In this document: positions 36,451 through 45,441 of the stretch, piece by piece
Layout of the letters: every line of letters begins with the position of its first letter
How positions within the stretch are numbered: the first letter of the stretch is position 1
Assembly (NCBI RefSeq): GCF_003148845.1
Contig: NZ_QGHA01000005.1
Location: 366,795-430,794 of the forward strand
Length of the DNA: 64,000 nt
From: Mucilaginibacter oryzae
GTDB lineage: Bacteria > Bacteroidota > Bacteroidia > Sphingobacteriales > Sphingobacteriaceae
Reading direction: 5' to 3'
The notes under the pieces: model-generated
Databases searched by the model: none
Seen by the model: only the letters and a program-made list of their open reading frames with translations
Told to the model about the DNA's origin: nothing
Program-made: the position numbers and the translations under genes

Positions 36451-37821
36451 TTACCTTAAACTTTCCAGTAACCCGTGTTCCCTTACCGGCAGCATGTTCC
36501 CTTGTTCATCAACAATCCCCTGCCTCATCAGCCATTGCTCAAATTCGGGTGCCGGTTTTAAACCTAATACCTTACGCAGATACAATGCATCATGAAAGGA
36601 AGTTGACTGGTAATTCAACATAATATCATCTGATCCGGGAATGCCCATCACAAAATTACACCCCGCTACACCCAGCAGGGTAAGTAGGGTATCCATATCG
36701 TCCTGGTCCGCTTCGGCGTGGTTGGTGTAACAAACATCAACGCCCATGGGCAGCCCGAGCAGCTTCCCGCAAAAATGGTCCTCCAGCGCCGCGCGGATAA
36801 TCTGCTTGCCATCATATAGATACTCTGGCCCGATAAACCCTACTACCGTATTTACAAGCAACGGCTTAAACTTGCGGGCTACCGCATAAGCCCGCACTTC
36901 GCAGGTTTGCTGATCAACCCCGAAATGGGCATTTGCCGAAAGCGCGCTGCCCTGCCCCGTTTCAAAATACATTACGTTGTTGCCCACAGTACCCCGCTTT
37001 AACGATAAGGTGGCCTGATAAGCTTCCTCAATCAAACTTAAATTTACCCCAAAGCTGGCGTTTGCCTTTTCTGTGCCTGCGATTGATTGGAAGCAGAGGT
37101 CAACCGGTGCGCCTTCGTTAACCAGTTGCAGCGTTGTGGTGATGTGGCTCAATACACAGGTTTGCGTAGGGATCTCGAACCGATACCGCAGTTCATCCAT
37201 TAAATTAAGTAAATTACTCACGGCGGCCGGGCTATCAGTTGCCGGGTTAATACCTATAACGGCATCACCGCTGCCAAACAATAAACCATCAATAATACTG
37301 GCAGCCACGCCCCGAGGGTCATCAGTAGGATGATTGGGCTGTAACCGCGTACTGAAATGTCCTTTTAAGCCAATGGTATTACGGAAACGGGTTACCACCC
37401 CGCACTTAGCCGCTACGGCTATCAAATCCTGGTTACGCATCAGTTTAGATACGGCTGCAACCATTTCGGGCGTAAGCCCGGGGGCAATGGCTGTCAGGGT
37501 ACGGCAGTCGGTTTCGTCACTTAACAGCCAGTCGCGCAGTTCGCCGACGGTAAGATGACTGATCTGGCTGAAAGCTAAAGTATCATGTTCATCAATAATA
37601 AGGCGGGTAATTTCGTCGTGTTCGTATGGGATAACGGTTTCGTTCAAAAAGTTTTTAAGCGGAACATCAGCCAGCGTAATTTGCGCTGCCACCCGCTCCT
37701 CATACCCCCCGGCACACAAACCGGCCAGCTCATCGCCCGATCGGTAGGGCGAGGCCTTGCCGAGCAAAACCTTCAGATCGGCAAATTTATAAACGCGGTG
37801 ATGTATGGTATGGCGGTACAT
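36451..37821 (-). CDS. eutB: Ethanolamine ammonia-lyase large subunit EutB
   Basis: A 456-residue catalytic subunit with a TIM-barrel fold. Recognisable blocks are KVLLGKASPYRSGDELAGL, FKG-region equivalents around TVIPYEHDEITRLI, SRLQPNHPTDDPRGVAASI, GDAVIGINPATDS, YFETGQGSALSANAHFG and the C-terminal GIPGSDDIMLNYQSTSFHDA, all characteristic of EutB. Length matches the family (about 453). It is followed by eutC and preceded by the ethanolamine permease. No eut shell proteins, reactivase or aldehyde dehydrogenase are in the window. Confidence 0.97.
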   Translation of the reverse strand: MYRHTIHHRVYKFADLKVLLGKASPYRSGDELAGLCAGGYEERVAAQITLADVPLKNFLNETVIPYEHDEITRLIIDEHDTLAFSQISHLTVGELRDWLLSDETDCRTLTAIAPGLTPEMVAAVSKLMRNQDLIAVAAKCGVVTRFRNTIGLKGHFSTRLQPNHPTDDPRGVAASIIDGLLFGSGDAVIGINPATDSPAAVSNLLNLMDELRYRFEIPTQTCVLSHITTTLQLVNEGAPVDLCFQSIAGTEKANASFGVNLSLIEEAYQATLSLKRGTVGNNVMYFETGQGSALSANAHFGVDQQTCEVRAYAVARKFKPLLVNTVVGFIGPEYLYDGKQIIRAALEDHFCGKLLGLPMGVDVCYTNHAEADQDDMDTLLTLLGVAGCNFVMGIPGSDDIMLNYQSTSFHDALYLRKVLGLKPAPEFEQWLMRQGIVDEQGNMLPVREHGLLESLR

Positions 37822-37828
37822 ATTTTAT

Positions 37829-37977
37829 TTCATTAGGTCATTTGCTGCGCGTCATTTTTTATTTCATTAGGTCATTAGGTCATTTTTGCTTTGTTTCATT
37901 AAGTCATGGTGATTTGGTCGTTTGCATGCACCCGAATAGCCAAGGCAATGACTTAATGACTCAATGCCCCAATGACT
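37829..37977. repeat. TCATT-type intergenic hairpin repeat, copy 4
   Basis: TTTCATTAGGTCATT units (37829-37910) on the left and AATGACTTAATGACTCAATG plus AATGACTC on the right (37948-37977). This is the longest copy. Its right end overlaps the 3' end of the permease gene and encodes its last residues ESLGH and the stop. Confidence 0.65.
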
Positions 37978-39319
37978 CGATACCCTCCTCAACCGGTGCA
38001 TTCATCATCGCCTCATCTAAAGCAACTTTGTGTTTTCCTAATGCAACAAAAATGATGCATACCAATGCGATCCCTCCTGCAAAAATCAAACTCATATCGG
38101 GGTTAAAATACACCGATGCCAAAAGGCATACCACGCAAATAACCAGGGCAATTGCCGGAAAAAACGGATAAAACGGCGCGGTAAATGGCCTGTTTAAACG
38201 CGGCTCTTTTTTGCGTAATATGAAAATGCTCAGCATACTCATAATGTACATCACTACCGCGCCCAGTACCGATAGCATAATGATCTGATCGGTTTTAAAT
38301 TTGTATATGAACACATAGCTTACAGCGCCGCTTACCAAAAGCGCCCAGTGCGGGGTTTTAAACTTATGGTTGATATCAGACAGCACCTTTGGCAAGTAAC
38401 CGCTTCGCGCCATAGCAAAAACCTGTCTTGATGATGCCAGGATAATACCATGCAGGGAGGCTATCAAACCGAATAAACCAATGCTTGCAAATACTTTGGT
38501 AAGGCCGTTGCCTTTACCAAGCACAATGCCTATAGCTTCGGGTAGCGGATAATCCAGATGGCTTAGCTTATGCCAGTCTGTTAGGCCGCCGGTGATGATC
38601 ATTACGCCTAAAGCCAGTACTACCAGCGTTATGATGGCCGATATATAGCCGCGTGGTATATTCTTTTTAGGGTTATCTACCTCTTCGGCCACCATGGCCA
38701 CGCCTTCAATAGCTAAATAAAACCAAACGGCATAGGGTAAAGCAGCAAAAACGCCCGACCAGCCAAATGGCATCGGATCGGCAAGGAAATTGGATGTTTT
38801 GAAATGGGGAGATACGATGCCCAGGTAAAGCATCAGCTCAATTACCGCCAAAATGGTGATAAACACCGAAAACGTAGCCGACTCCTTCACACCCAACATA
38901 TTGAGTACGATAAACACCGCCACAAAACCCACGGCCGCTTCGGTTACCGGGATACCGGGGTATAAAAAGTGTAGGTAGCTGCCTAACGATACAGCTACGG
39001 CGGGTGTAGCCACCAAAAAATCAACCAGTGTGGCGTAGCCTGCAATCAGCCCTCCTAAAGGCCCCATAGCGCGGTAAGCATAGGCAAACGCGCCGCCTGC
39101 ATGAGGTATAGAAGTAGTAAGTTCGGTATAACTAAAAATAAAAGCGATGTACATAAGGGTGATAACCAGCGTGGCTATCAACAATCCCACCGTGCCCGAT
39201 ACCCCCCACCCCAAATTCCAGCCAAAATACTCGCCCGAAATAACTAAACCTACAGCAATTGCCCATAAATGAACTGGTTTTAATACTTTTTTTAATTGCT
39301 CTGTAGATTTTTCTGCCAT
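37961..39319 (-). CDS. eat: Ethanolamine permease (APC superfamily)
   Basis: A 452-residue transporter with 12 predicted helices. The N-terminal LKPVHLWAIAVGLVISGEYFGWNLGW is characteristic of the ethanolamine permease branch of the amino acid-polyamine-organocation superfamily; the later AHGGAFAYAYR-like segment (PHAGGAFAYAYRAMGPLGG) is the consensus substrate loop. It would import ethanolamine for EutBC, encoded directly downstream. The final codons lie in a TCATT-type repeat. Confidence 0.88.
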   Translation of the reverse strand: MAEKSTEQLKKVLKPVHLWAIAVGLVISGEYFGWNLGWGVSGTVGLLIATLVITLMYIAFIFSYTELTTSIPHAGGAFAYAYRAMGPLGGLIAGYATLVDFLVATPAVAVSLGSYLHFLYPGIPVTEAAVGFVAVFIVLNMLGVKESATFSVFITILAVIELMLYLGIVSPHFKTSNFLADPMPFGWSGVFAALPYAVWFYLAIEGVAMVAEEVDNPKKNIPRGYISAIITLVVLALGVMIITGGLTDWHKLSHLDYPLPEAIGIVLGKGNGLTKVFASIGLFGLIASLHGIILASSRQVFAMARSGYLPKVLSDINHKFKTPHWALLVSGAVSYVFIYKFKTDQIIMLSVLGAVVMYIMSMLSIFILRKKEPRLNRPFTAPFYPFFPAIALVICVVCLLASVYFNPDMSLIFAGGIALVCIIFVALGKHKVALDEAMMNAPVEEGIESLGH

Positions 39320-39519
39320 AAACTGCCCGATTCAAATAATAATTAGCGGCTTAAATTACTTAAACAACAAGTTAAATCAAAATCGAAAGACGTTATGGAA
39401 TTGTTAACGATTATTTTTTTGAAATCAAGCCCAATTCATCGCGTAACAAGTCGTTTTTACTTAACATCCCATCAAATAAACGATTACTCTTCGCCATTAA
39501 GACCGGCAAACAATAAAAA

Positions 39520-39542
39520 TGCCGGAAAATTGCTTACCGGCA
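39520..39542 (-). terminator. Terminator after the TIM-barrel gene
   Basis: TGCCGG (39520-39525) pairs with CCGGCA (39537-39542); on the minus strand the stem is followed by TTTTTATTG. Located about 37 nt past the stop of the sugar-isomerase-like gene. Confidence 0.6.
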
Positions 39543-39578
39543 GTAATTATTGTCATAAAAAATCGGGAAGCAGGGCAA

Positions 39579-40508
39579 CTATACCATCAACTTATCTTTT
39601 AAATACCCCATACTGGCCGTTATGCTGGCGTAAGCATCCTTAGGCATATCGTGCTCTACAAAAAAGTGCTTCATACCTGCCGATTTTGCCGCGGCGAAAA
39701 TAGGTTTAAAATCAATAGTGCCGCTACCAACGGGTTGAATGTTCTCGCGCGAAGCATCCAGGTCTTTCACATGCCAAAGCGGGAAACGTCCCGGATGTGC
39801 TTTAAACATCTCAACCGGATTTTTGCCGGCCTTTACGGCCCAGGCCAGGTCAAGTTCCATTTTAACATTCCGGGCGTCAGTTTCGCTCAGTAATAAATCG
39901 TAAGGCACTTTACCGTCAACTGCTTTAAACTCCATGTCATGGTTATGATAAGCAAACACAAGTCCGGCTTTTTTTGCGGCTTCGCCGGTTTTGTTCAATA
40001 CCCCGATGGTGCTTTTCACTTCCTCTAAGGTTGCAGTTGGCGAGTTTGCGCAAACCAGGTATTTCACGCCGCCCTCGGCAGCTTCATCAATTACCTGCTG
40101 CATGTTATCGCGCAGGTTCAATACAGGGGGCAATACTAAAGGCTTACCATCCGCGCCTACCGGCATTTTGGTTCCGGGGGGCAATTTAAACGGCGCGCCC
40201 AATACGTGGTGCGACACCCAGCTCAGGCCAAGATCATTTGCCATGGCCTTAAACTCTTTGGGTTTCATGCCATAATACCCGCCTTTTTTACTAAAGGCCG
40301 ATTCTAATTCCTTATAGCCTATACCCGCAATTTTAGTAAGCGTACCCTTAACGTCTTCATCTATAACGCCGAAAAAGGTGAACAACTGCAAACCAACCGG
40401 ATGATGTTCCATTGGCGTTAAAAAGCCGGCCGCCTTACCTGATAAAGCCATGCCGCCCAAAGCAAGCGCACCGGCGCCTTTAATAAAGTTTCTCCTGCTG
40501 TAAATCAT
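39579..40508 (-). CDS. Tat-exported sugar phosphate isomerase/epimerase-like TIM-barrel protein
   Basis: A 309-residue protein with a twin-arginine signal (SRRNFIKGAGALALGG) followed by a xylose-isomerase-like TIM barrel (AP endonuclease 2 superfamily). Metal-site features include YHNHDMEF, MELDLAW, WHVKDLD and the C-terminal FVEHDMP. Export in folded form through Tat fits a metal-dependent enzyme acting in the periplasm. Substrate unknown; relatives are often annotated as sugar isomerases. Monocistronic. Confidence 0.85.
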   Translation of the reverse strand: MIYSRRNFIKGAGALALGGMALSGKAAGFLTPMEHHPVGLQLFTFFGVIDEDVKGTLTKIAGIGYKELESAFSKKGGYYGMKPKEFKAMANDLGLSWVSHHVLGAPFKLPPGTKMPVGADGKPLVLPPVLNLRDNMQQVIDEAAEGGVKYLVCANSPTATLEEVKSTIGVLNKTGEAAKKAGLVFAYHNHDMEFKAVDGKVPYDLLLSETDARNVKMELDLAWAVKAGKNPVEMFKAHPGRFPLWHVKDLDASRENIQPVGSGTIDFKPIFAAAKSAGMKHFFVEHDMPKDAYASITASMGYLKDKLMV

Positions 40509-40618
40509 GTTTTGATAATGGTTAATAATTAACTGGTACAGTAAAGCTAATTATTAATTATCAGCAAATTAAATTATTGTGTAAAAAAGACACGATGATT
40601 ATCAGAATGCGTGATTTA

Positions 40619-41212
40619 CTAATTAACAATATCCGGCAGGCTGTTATGCTTCATGGATGATACAATGAAAGTGATTATAGCAATAATCAGCCCGAACATA
40701 AACACATTATAGGCGGCCCTTAAAAGGCGGTATTTACGCCCCAGCACTACGCCCTGCGTATGGATATCCTTAATCAGGGTTTCGTACAAGTATTCCTTAT
40801 CGTTTAAAACCAGCTTCATGCCAACAGAAAAGTCATCCAGCCTCATACGGTAAAAATTACCGAAAAACAGCAGGTTTGCTTTTTTATTCTCCAGGTCTTT
40901 TACGCTGAACTTACCACGCGGTATAGATGGCCGGGTTGATAAAATAGCGAGGATCATGGTGACCAGGCTCACCGTGAGTAAAAGGTACGAGGGCACCATC
41001 AAAAACGAATTATCCTTTAGTTTACGCAGCACCAAACTTATAATGGCCGATATGATGATGGAATTAACGGTAATCAGGATCTGGGCTTTGTTATCTGCCA
41101 TATCACTTAAACGCTGATCGGTGCTGGAGGTAACTTTCAACAAAGTTTCAATACCTAAATCTACCTCAGCGGTTTGCTCTTTATTTGGGGGTAAGGTGTC
41201 CTGATCTGCCAT
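40619..41212 (-). CDS. DUF5706 (Pycsar-effector-like) membrane protein
   Basis: A 197-residue protein with the segment DMADNKAQILITVNSIIISAI that marks DUF5706, a domain known from the membrane effectors of Pycsar anti-phage systems. Three helices are predicted at about 45-62, 72-91 and 167-186, with a soluble region in between. In Pycsar a cyclic-pyrimidine signal opens or activates the effector; here no cyclase gene is adjacent, so it may be an orphan or have a housekeeping role. The upstream neighbour is a glucosidase. Family call good, function uncertain. Confidence 0.7.
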   Translation of the reverse strand: MADQDTLPPNKEQTAEVDLGIETLLKVTSSTDQRLSDMADNKAQILITVNSIIISAIISLVLRKLKDNSFLMVPSYLLLTVSLVTMILAILSTRPSIPRGKFSVKDLENKKANLLFFGNFYRMRLDDFSVGMKLVLNDKEYLYETLIKDIHTQGVVLGRKYRLLRAAYNVFMFGLIIAIITFIVSSMKHNSLPDIVN

Positions 41213-41237
41213 TTGTTTTTTTTATGAGCTGATGAAT

Positions 41238-41381
41238 TTATCGGTTTTTCTTTGTGTTTATTAACAGCATTAGCAATAATATGGGCGTTGCCAGCGGCCG
41301 GGCTATCCGCTCATACTGCACAAGCCTTAGCCACAGGCCGGTTCCGATAACCGAAATTAAAATCAATCCACATACAAACAA
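41238..41381 (-). CDS. Possible small membrane protein, 47 residues
   Basis: A short frame between the glucosidase and the DUF5706 gene encodes LFVCGLILISVIGTGLWLRL, then a basic segment and a second hydrophobic stretch ATPILLLMLLINTKKNR. A TTG start is required and the first codons overlap the 3' end of the glucosidase gene in another frame. Two hydrophobic segments with a basic end look protein-like, but there is no independent support. Confidence 0.3.
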   Translation of the reverse strand: MFVCGLILISVIGTGLWLRLVQYERIARPLATPILLLMLLINTKKNR

Positions 41382-43963
41382 TTGGCAATCAAACCTGTCC
41401 AACCGGTTTGGTGTGCAGCGCCGAGGCCTTTGCCCGTATCGCCATCAAAAAACTCGTAAAACAGGATGTGATCTTTAAAATACGGATCGGTTTGCAGCTT
41501 TCCGTTTTTACCGTATACGGGCCTCTCCTCTTTTTCATTGCGCAAAAACAGTTTTGATACCCGGGCGTAAAGCTCGTTGGCTACCTCCTTCAGGTTCATA
41601 AAATTACCTGAGCCGGTGGGGCATTCAATTTTAAAATCGTTGCCGTAATATTGATGGAAACGGTGAAGGCTATCAATAATCAGGTAATTAATAGGCATCC
41701 AGATGGGGCCGCGCCAGTTACTGTTGCCGCCAAAAAGGCCGCTGTCGCTATCGCCGGGCACATAGCTTATCCCAAACTCAACACCATTCACCGAAACATG
41801 GTATGGATGTTTTAAATGGTATTTTGATAAGGAACGGATGCCATACTCGCTTAAAAACTCGTTTTCATCCAGCATGTATTTCAACAGGGATTTCATGCGG
41901 TAACCCCGCAACAGGCTGATCAGGTGCCTGCTTTCATTACCCTTTTCGCCCCAGCGCGATACCAGAGAAGCGAGGTCCGGTCGTTTTTCGGCAAACCATT
42001 TCAGGCGATCCTGAAAAATAGGGTTATCCATAATATCCTTTTCTTCCAACACTTCGGTAGCAAACAGGGGGATCAGACCAACAATGCTCCTTACCCGTAA
42101 TTTTACCGAACCATCATCCGGAAAGCGGATCTGGTCGTAAAAAAAGCCATCCTCATCGTCCCAAAGCCCCTCATCGTGTTCGCCAAAGTTCGACATCGCG
42201 CCAACGATATAAATAAAGTGCTCAAAAAATTTAGAGGCGATATCAGAATAGGCTTTATCTGTTTGCGCGAGTTCGGTAGCTATGCGCAGCAGGTTAAGCG
42301 AGTACATGGCCATCCAGCTGGTACCATCGGCCTGCTCCAGGTGCTGCCCCCAGGGCAAATGCATATTCCTGTCAAAAACGCCAACATTATCCATCCCCAA
42401 AAAGCCACCTTCAAAAATGTTATTCCCCGACTCGTCCTTACGGTTTACCCACCAGGTAAAGTTGAGCATCAGTTTATGAAAAACGCGTTCCAGAAAATAG
42501 GTGTCACCCTTACCATTGTTGGCTTCCTTATCAGCCTTGTAAATATTCCATACCGCCATGGCATGTACGGGGGGATTGGCATCACCAAAATCCCACTCGT
42601 AGGCCGGCAACTGCCCGTTAGGGTGCATATACCAATCGCGGGTAAGCAGCACCAGCTGATTTTTGGCAAAAGCCATATCAACAGTAGCCAGCGGCAGGCA
42701 ATGAAAGGCCAGGTCCCAGGCGGCAAACCAGGGATACTCCCATTTATCGGGCATGGATATGATATCGCGGGTGTTTAAATGCTTCCATTTGCTGTTGCGG
42801 GCATTCTGGCGTTGGGCGGGCGGTTTGGGCATGCCCTTATCACCGCTAAGCCAGTGGCGGATATCGGAGTAATAAAACTGCTTATTCCACAACATACCGG
42901 CAAAAGCCTGCCGCTGGATCAGCCTGCGGTCGGCACTCATGGCTTCGCCGTGGATATCATTATAAAACTGGTCGGCCTCGGTAAGGCGGGTGGCAAAAAT
43001 CTGGTCAAAATCCTCGAAACTGTATTTCGCATCTTCCGAGAGGCGTAAGCGTAAGGTAACACTTTCTCCGCCGGGTATCACCAGGTCATAATTCGCCGCC
43101 GCCTTAGTGCCTGTTTTTTTGGGGTTAACAGTATCAGCACCGGAAACGATATAGTCGTTGATGCCATCTTTATAATATTTTCGCCCATCGTTATAATTAT
43201 ATAACCTGCGCGAGTTGGTTTCATTATCACAAAACAACAGTTCGGCCCCGCCTTCAACATGCAGCCACATCTGGCCAAGTTCTTTCTGAAAAACGCTGAT
43301 CACTTTGTTTGAATGTGCTGTGAGATCGGGCTTGCGCGAATCATACCCCCAGCCCCAGGTGTTACGGAACCACAATGAAGGCATTATATTCAGCGGCGAG
43401 TCTTTATCGCCGCGGTTATGAATGGTTATCTTAATCAGGATATCTTCCTGCGCGGCCTTAGCATATTCTGTAAAAACATCAAAGTATTCGTTTTCATCAA
43501 AAATACCGGTATCCATCAATTCAAACTCCGGATCCTGCCTGCCGCGGCTCTTGTTTTCATCAACCAGGCGTTTGTACGGAAATTCGTTTTGAGGATACTT
43601 GTACAGTGTTTTCATGTACGAGTGCGTGGGGGTGCTATCCAGGTAATAATACATCTCCTTCACATCCTCGCCATGGTTCCCCTCGGGGTTGCTTAAACCA
43701 AAATAGCGCTCTTTAATAATTGGGTCCTTTTTATTCCAGAGCGCTATGGCAAAGCAGAGGTACTGCTGCCTGTCGCAAATACCGGCAATTCCCTCCTCTC
43801 CCCAGCGGTAGGCTTTGCTTCGGGCCATATCATGGGTAATATAGTTCCATGCATCCCCGTTAGCGCTGTAGTCTTCGCGCACGGTGCCCCATTGGCGGTC
43901 ACTTACATAAGGCCCCCATTTTTTCCAACTTGTATCCTTTAACCTTGATTGTTCCGCATTCAT
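41363..43963 (-). CDS. GH63/MGH1-like glucosidase
   Basis: An 866-residue cytoplasmic glycoside hydrolase without signal peptide. The N-terminal MNAEQSRLKDTSWKKWGPYVSDRQWGTVREDYS block, KWEYPWFAAWDLAFHCLP, NGQLPAYEWDFGDANPP and WRGPIWMPINYLI are the conserved stretches of this (alpha/alpha)6-barrel family of alpha-glucosidase-like enzymes. Likely acid and base are the Asp of FAAWDLAFH and the Glu of LPAYEWDF. The natural substrate is unknown, possibly a glucosyl- or mannosylglycerate-type solute or an oligosaccharide. Confidence 0.88.
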   Translation of the reverse strand: MNAEQSRLKDTSWKKWGPYVSDRQWGTVREDYSANGDAWNYITHDMARSKAYRWGEEGIAGICDRQQYLCFAIALWNKKDPIIKERYFGLSNPEGNHGEDVKEMYYYLDSTPTHSYMKTLYKYPQNEFPYKRLVDENKSRGRQDPEFELMDTGIFDENEYFDVFTEYAKAAQEDILIKITIHNRGDKDSPLNIMPSLWFRNTWGWGYDSRKPDLTAHSNKVISVFQKELGQMWLHVEGGAELLFCDNETNSRRLYNYNDGRKYYKDGINDYIVSGADTVNPKKTGTKAAANYDLVIPGGESVTLRLRLSEDAKYSFEDFDQIFATRLTEADQFYNDIHGEAMSADRRLIQRQAFAGMLWNKQFYYSDIRHWLSGDKGMPKPPAQRQNARNSKWKHLNTRDIISMPDKWEYPWFAAWDLAFHCLPLATVDMAFAKNQLVLLTRDWYMHPNGQLPAYEWDFGDANPPVHAMAVWNIYKADKEANNGKGDTYFLERVFHKLMLNFTWWVNRKDESGNNIFEGGFLGMDNVGVFDRNMHLPWGQHLEQADGTSWMAMYSLNLLRIATELAQTDKAYSDIASKFFEHFIYIVGAMSNFGEHDEGLWDDEDGFFYDQIRFPDDGSVKLRVRSIVGLIPLFATEVLEEKDIMDNPIFQDRLKWFAEKRPDLASLVSRWGEKGNESRHLISLLRGYRMKSLLKYMLDENEFLSEYGIRSLSKYHLKHPYHVSVNGVEFGISYVPGDSDSGLFGGNSNWRGPIWMPINYLIIDSLHRFHQYYGNDFKIECPTGSGNFMNLKEVANELYARVSKLFLRNEKEERPVYGKNGKLQTDPYFKDHILFYEFFDGDTGKGLGAAHQTGWTGLIANCLYVD

Positions 43964-44127
43964 CGTGTAGACAGCAATTTACAAATACCTTAGTTTAAGG
44001 TAAGCGTTTGCAAAGTATATTTTATCGGCGAAATTTACAGCTATAAAAGGCAGGTTTTACGGTTTGATGAAAAACCGGGGCAATTGGCCTTTTTATATAT
44101 TAACGTGAGTTCGGGCTCAGTCGAGAC

Positions 44128-44242
44128 TTGCGCTCATCTGTGATGAGCGCTTAACCTGGATTTGCGTTTGTAACGCAACAACCTAATTAAATTGCGCTCA
44201 TCTGCGATGAGTGCTTAACCTGGGTTTGCGTTTGTAACGCAA
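44128..44242. repeat. Two 51-bp REP-like units
   Basis: Units 44128-44178 and 44192-44242 differ at only three of 51 positions and are separated by 13 bp. Each holds two hairpins: GCGCTCATCTGTGATGAGCGC, then TAACCTGG, then TTTGCGTTTGTAACGCAA. This architecture matches the element at 36331-36432. Apart from these units the 43964-44367 gap shows nothing recognisable. Confidence 0.8.
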
Positions 44243-44367
44243 CCGTCCAACTTATAAATATGGCTAAGTAAAGTACCTTCGGCTTTTCCAATCAGGTTGT
44301 GTAGTAAGTTCATTTGAAAACGGAGGTAAAGGGATGCCCCTCTTTGTAACCTGTAATTTCAAAATCC

Positions 44368-44964
44368 TTAATTACGCGAAGCAAGATTTTTGATAAAGAC
44401 ATCAAAGCTCCTGCTGCCATAATCCGCTACCCCTGCATGTTTAAAAACCAGGTTGCCGCGTTTATCAAAAACTAAGGTTGTTGGAATAGTACCGTTCATC
44501 AGGCTATCCGGCACCGGGTTTGCTTGCACGTAAAGCGGCAGGTTATAGCCGTTTTTTTGCATAAATGCCCTGGCTCTCGGCAAATCACTATCAACGTCAA
44601 CCATAATGAATGCCACGTGCTCATTATTTTTATATTTATTGTACAAATCGTTAATGGCCGGCATTTCGGCTAAGCAGGGCGGGCACCAGGTAGCCCAGTA
44701 GTTTACAAATACTACTTTAGTATAAAATCCGCCTACCGATGTCAGCTTTCCATCGGCGTTTTTAAACTGCAGGTCCGGAATATTGGCATACTTTTTTGTT
44801 CCCGTGGCAAATTGCGCGGTATCGGGATTAAAAATACCAGTAACCATCAAAGCGCGGATAACATAGCTTTTGACCCCTGGTTTAAAAACAACCAGCAATA
44901 GTAATCCTACAATCAACAGGCTGATGATGTTTGATACCGATATCTTTTTTCGTTGAATCATCAA
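44368..44964 (-). CDS. TlpA/ResA-like membrane-anchored thioredoxin
   Basis: A 198-residue protein with an N-terminal membrane anchor (about 12-28) and a thioredoxin fold in the periplasm. The redox motif is CPPC (94-97) in NYWATWCPPCLAEMP; the cis-proline lies in NGTIPTTLVF. Such proteins reduce disulfides in cytochrome c maturation or other periplasmic targets. The gene is 62 nt downstream of the sulfur-transporter pair on the same strand, so a link to sulfur handling is plausible. Confidence 0.92.
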   Translation of the reverse strand: MMIQRKKISVSNIISLLIVGLLLLVVFKPGVKSYVIRALMVTGIFNPDTAQFATGTKKYANIPDLQFKNADGKLTSVGGFYTKVVFVNYWATWCPPCLAEMPAINDLYNKYKNNEHVAFIMVDVDSDLPRARAFMQKNGYNLPLYVQANPVPDSLMNGTIPTTLVFDKRGNLVFKHAGVADYGSRSFDVFIKNLASRN

Positions 44965-45026
44965 TAAATTTTTAACTCAAATATACACAGGCAAAAAGCC
45001 CCCAAACCACTGCAACATGGCGTAGA

Positions 45027-45437
45027 TCAATGCGGCAATTTATCGCGCAGCAAACCATAAACCCAGGTACCCGCAATAGCACTTAACAAGGTAACAGATG
45101 TAACCATGAAACCGCTGCCAATCTGCGCAAACAGCGGACCAGGGCATGCGCCGGTAATGGCCCATCCCAATCCAAAAATAAGTCCGCCGTAAACGTTACC
45201 GCGGTTAAATTCTTTATCAGGTATTATGATCGGCTCGCCGCCTATGGTTTTGATTTTGAAACGTTTGATGAGCCAAACCGATAGCATACCAACCGCCACG
45301 GCGCTGCCAATAACGCCGTACATATGAAACGATTGTAACCTGAACATCTCCTGGATCCTGAACCAACTGATTACTTCGGATTTTACCAGTACAATGCCAA
45401 AGAGCAAACCAGCAAAAAGGTATTTAATGTGAGACAT
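45027..45437 (-). CDS. YeeE/YedE family transporter, second half (DUF6691-like)
   Basis: A 136-residue membrane protein with four helices and the conserved motif TGACPGPLFAQIG near residue 93. YeeE/YedE proteins take up thiosulfate or related sulfur compounds using conserved cysteines. In this locus the transporter is split into two genes; this one is the shorter and starts 4 nt after its partner. Confidence 0.88.
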   Translation of the reverse strand: MSHIKYLFAGLLFGIVLVKSEVISWFRIQEMFRLQSFHMYGVIGSAVAVGMLSVWLIKRFKIKTIGGEPIIIPDKEFNRGNVYGGLIFGLGWAITGACPGPLFAQIGSGFMVTSVTLLSAIAGTWVYGLLRDKLPH

Positions 45438-45441
45438 ATAA

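Noticed and set aside
40619..41212. A complete Pycsar defence system
   Set aside because: Only an effector-like gene is seen; no nucleotide cyclase gene is next to it.
44128..44242. tRNA or small RNA gene
   Set aside because: The hairpins do not form a cloverleaf and the two units are near-identical repeats, as in REP elements.
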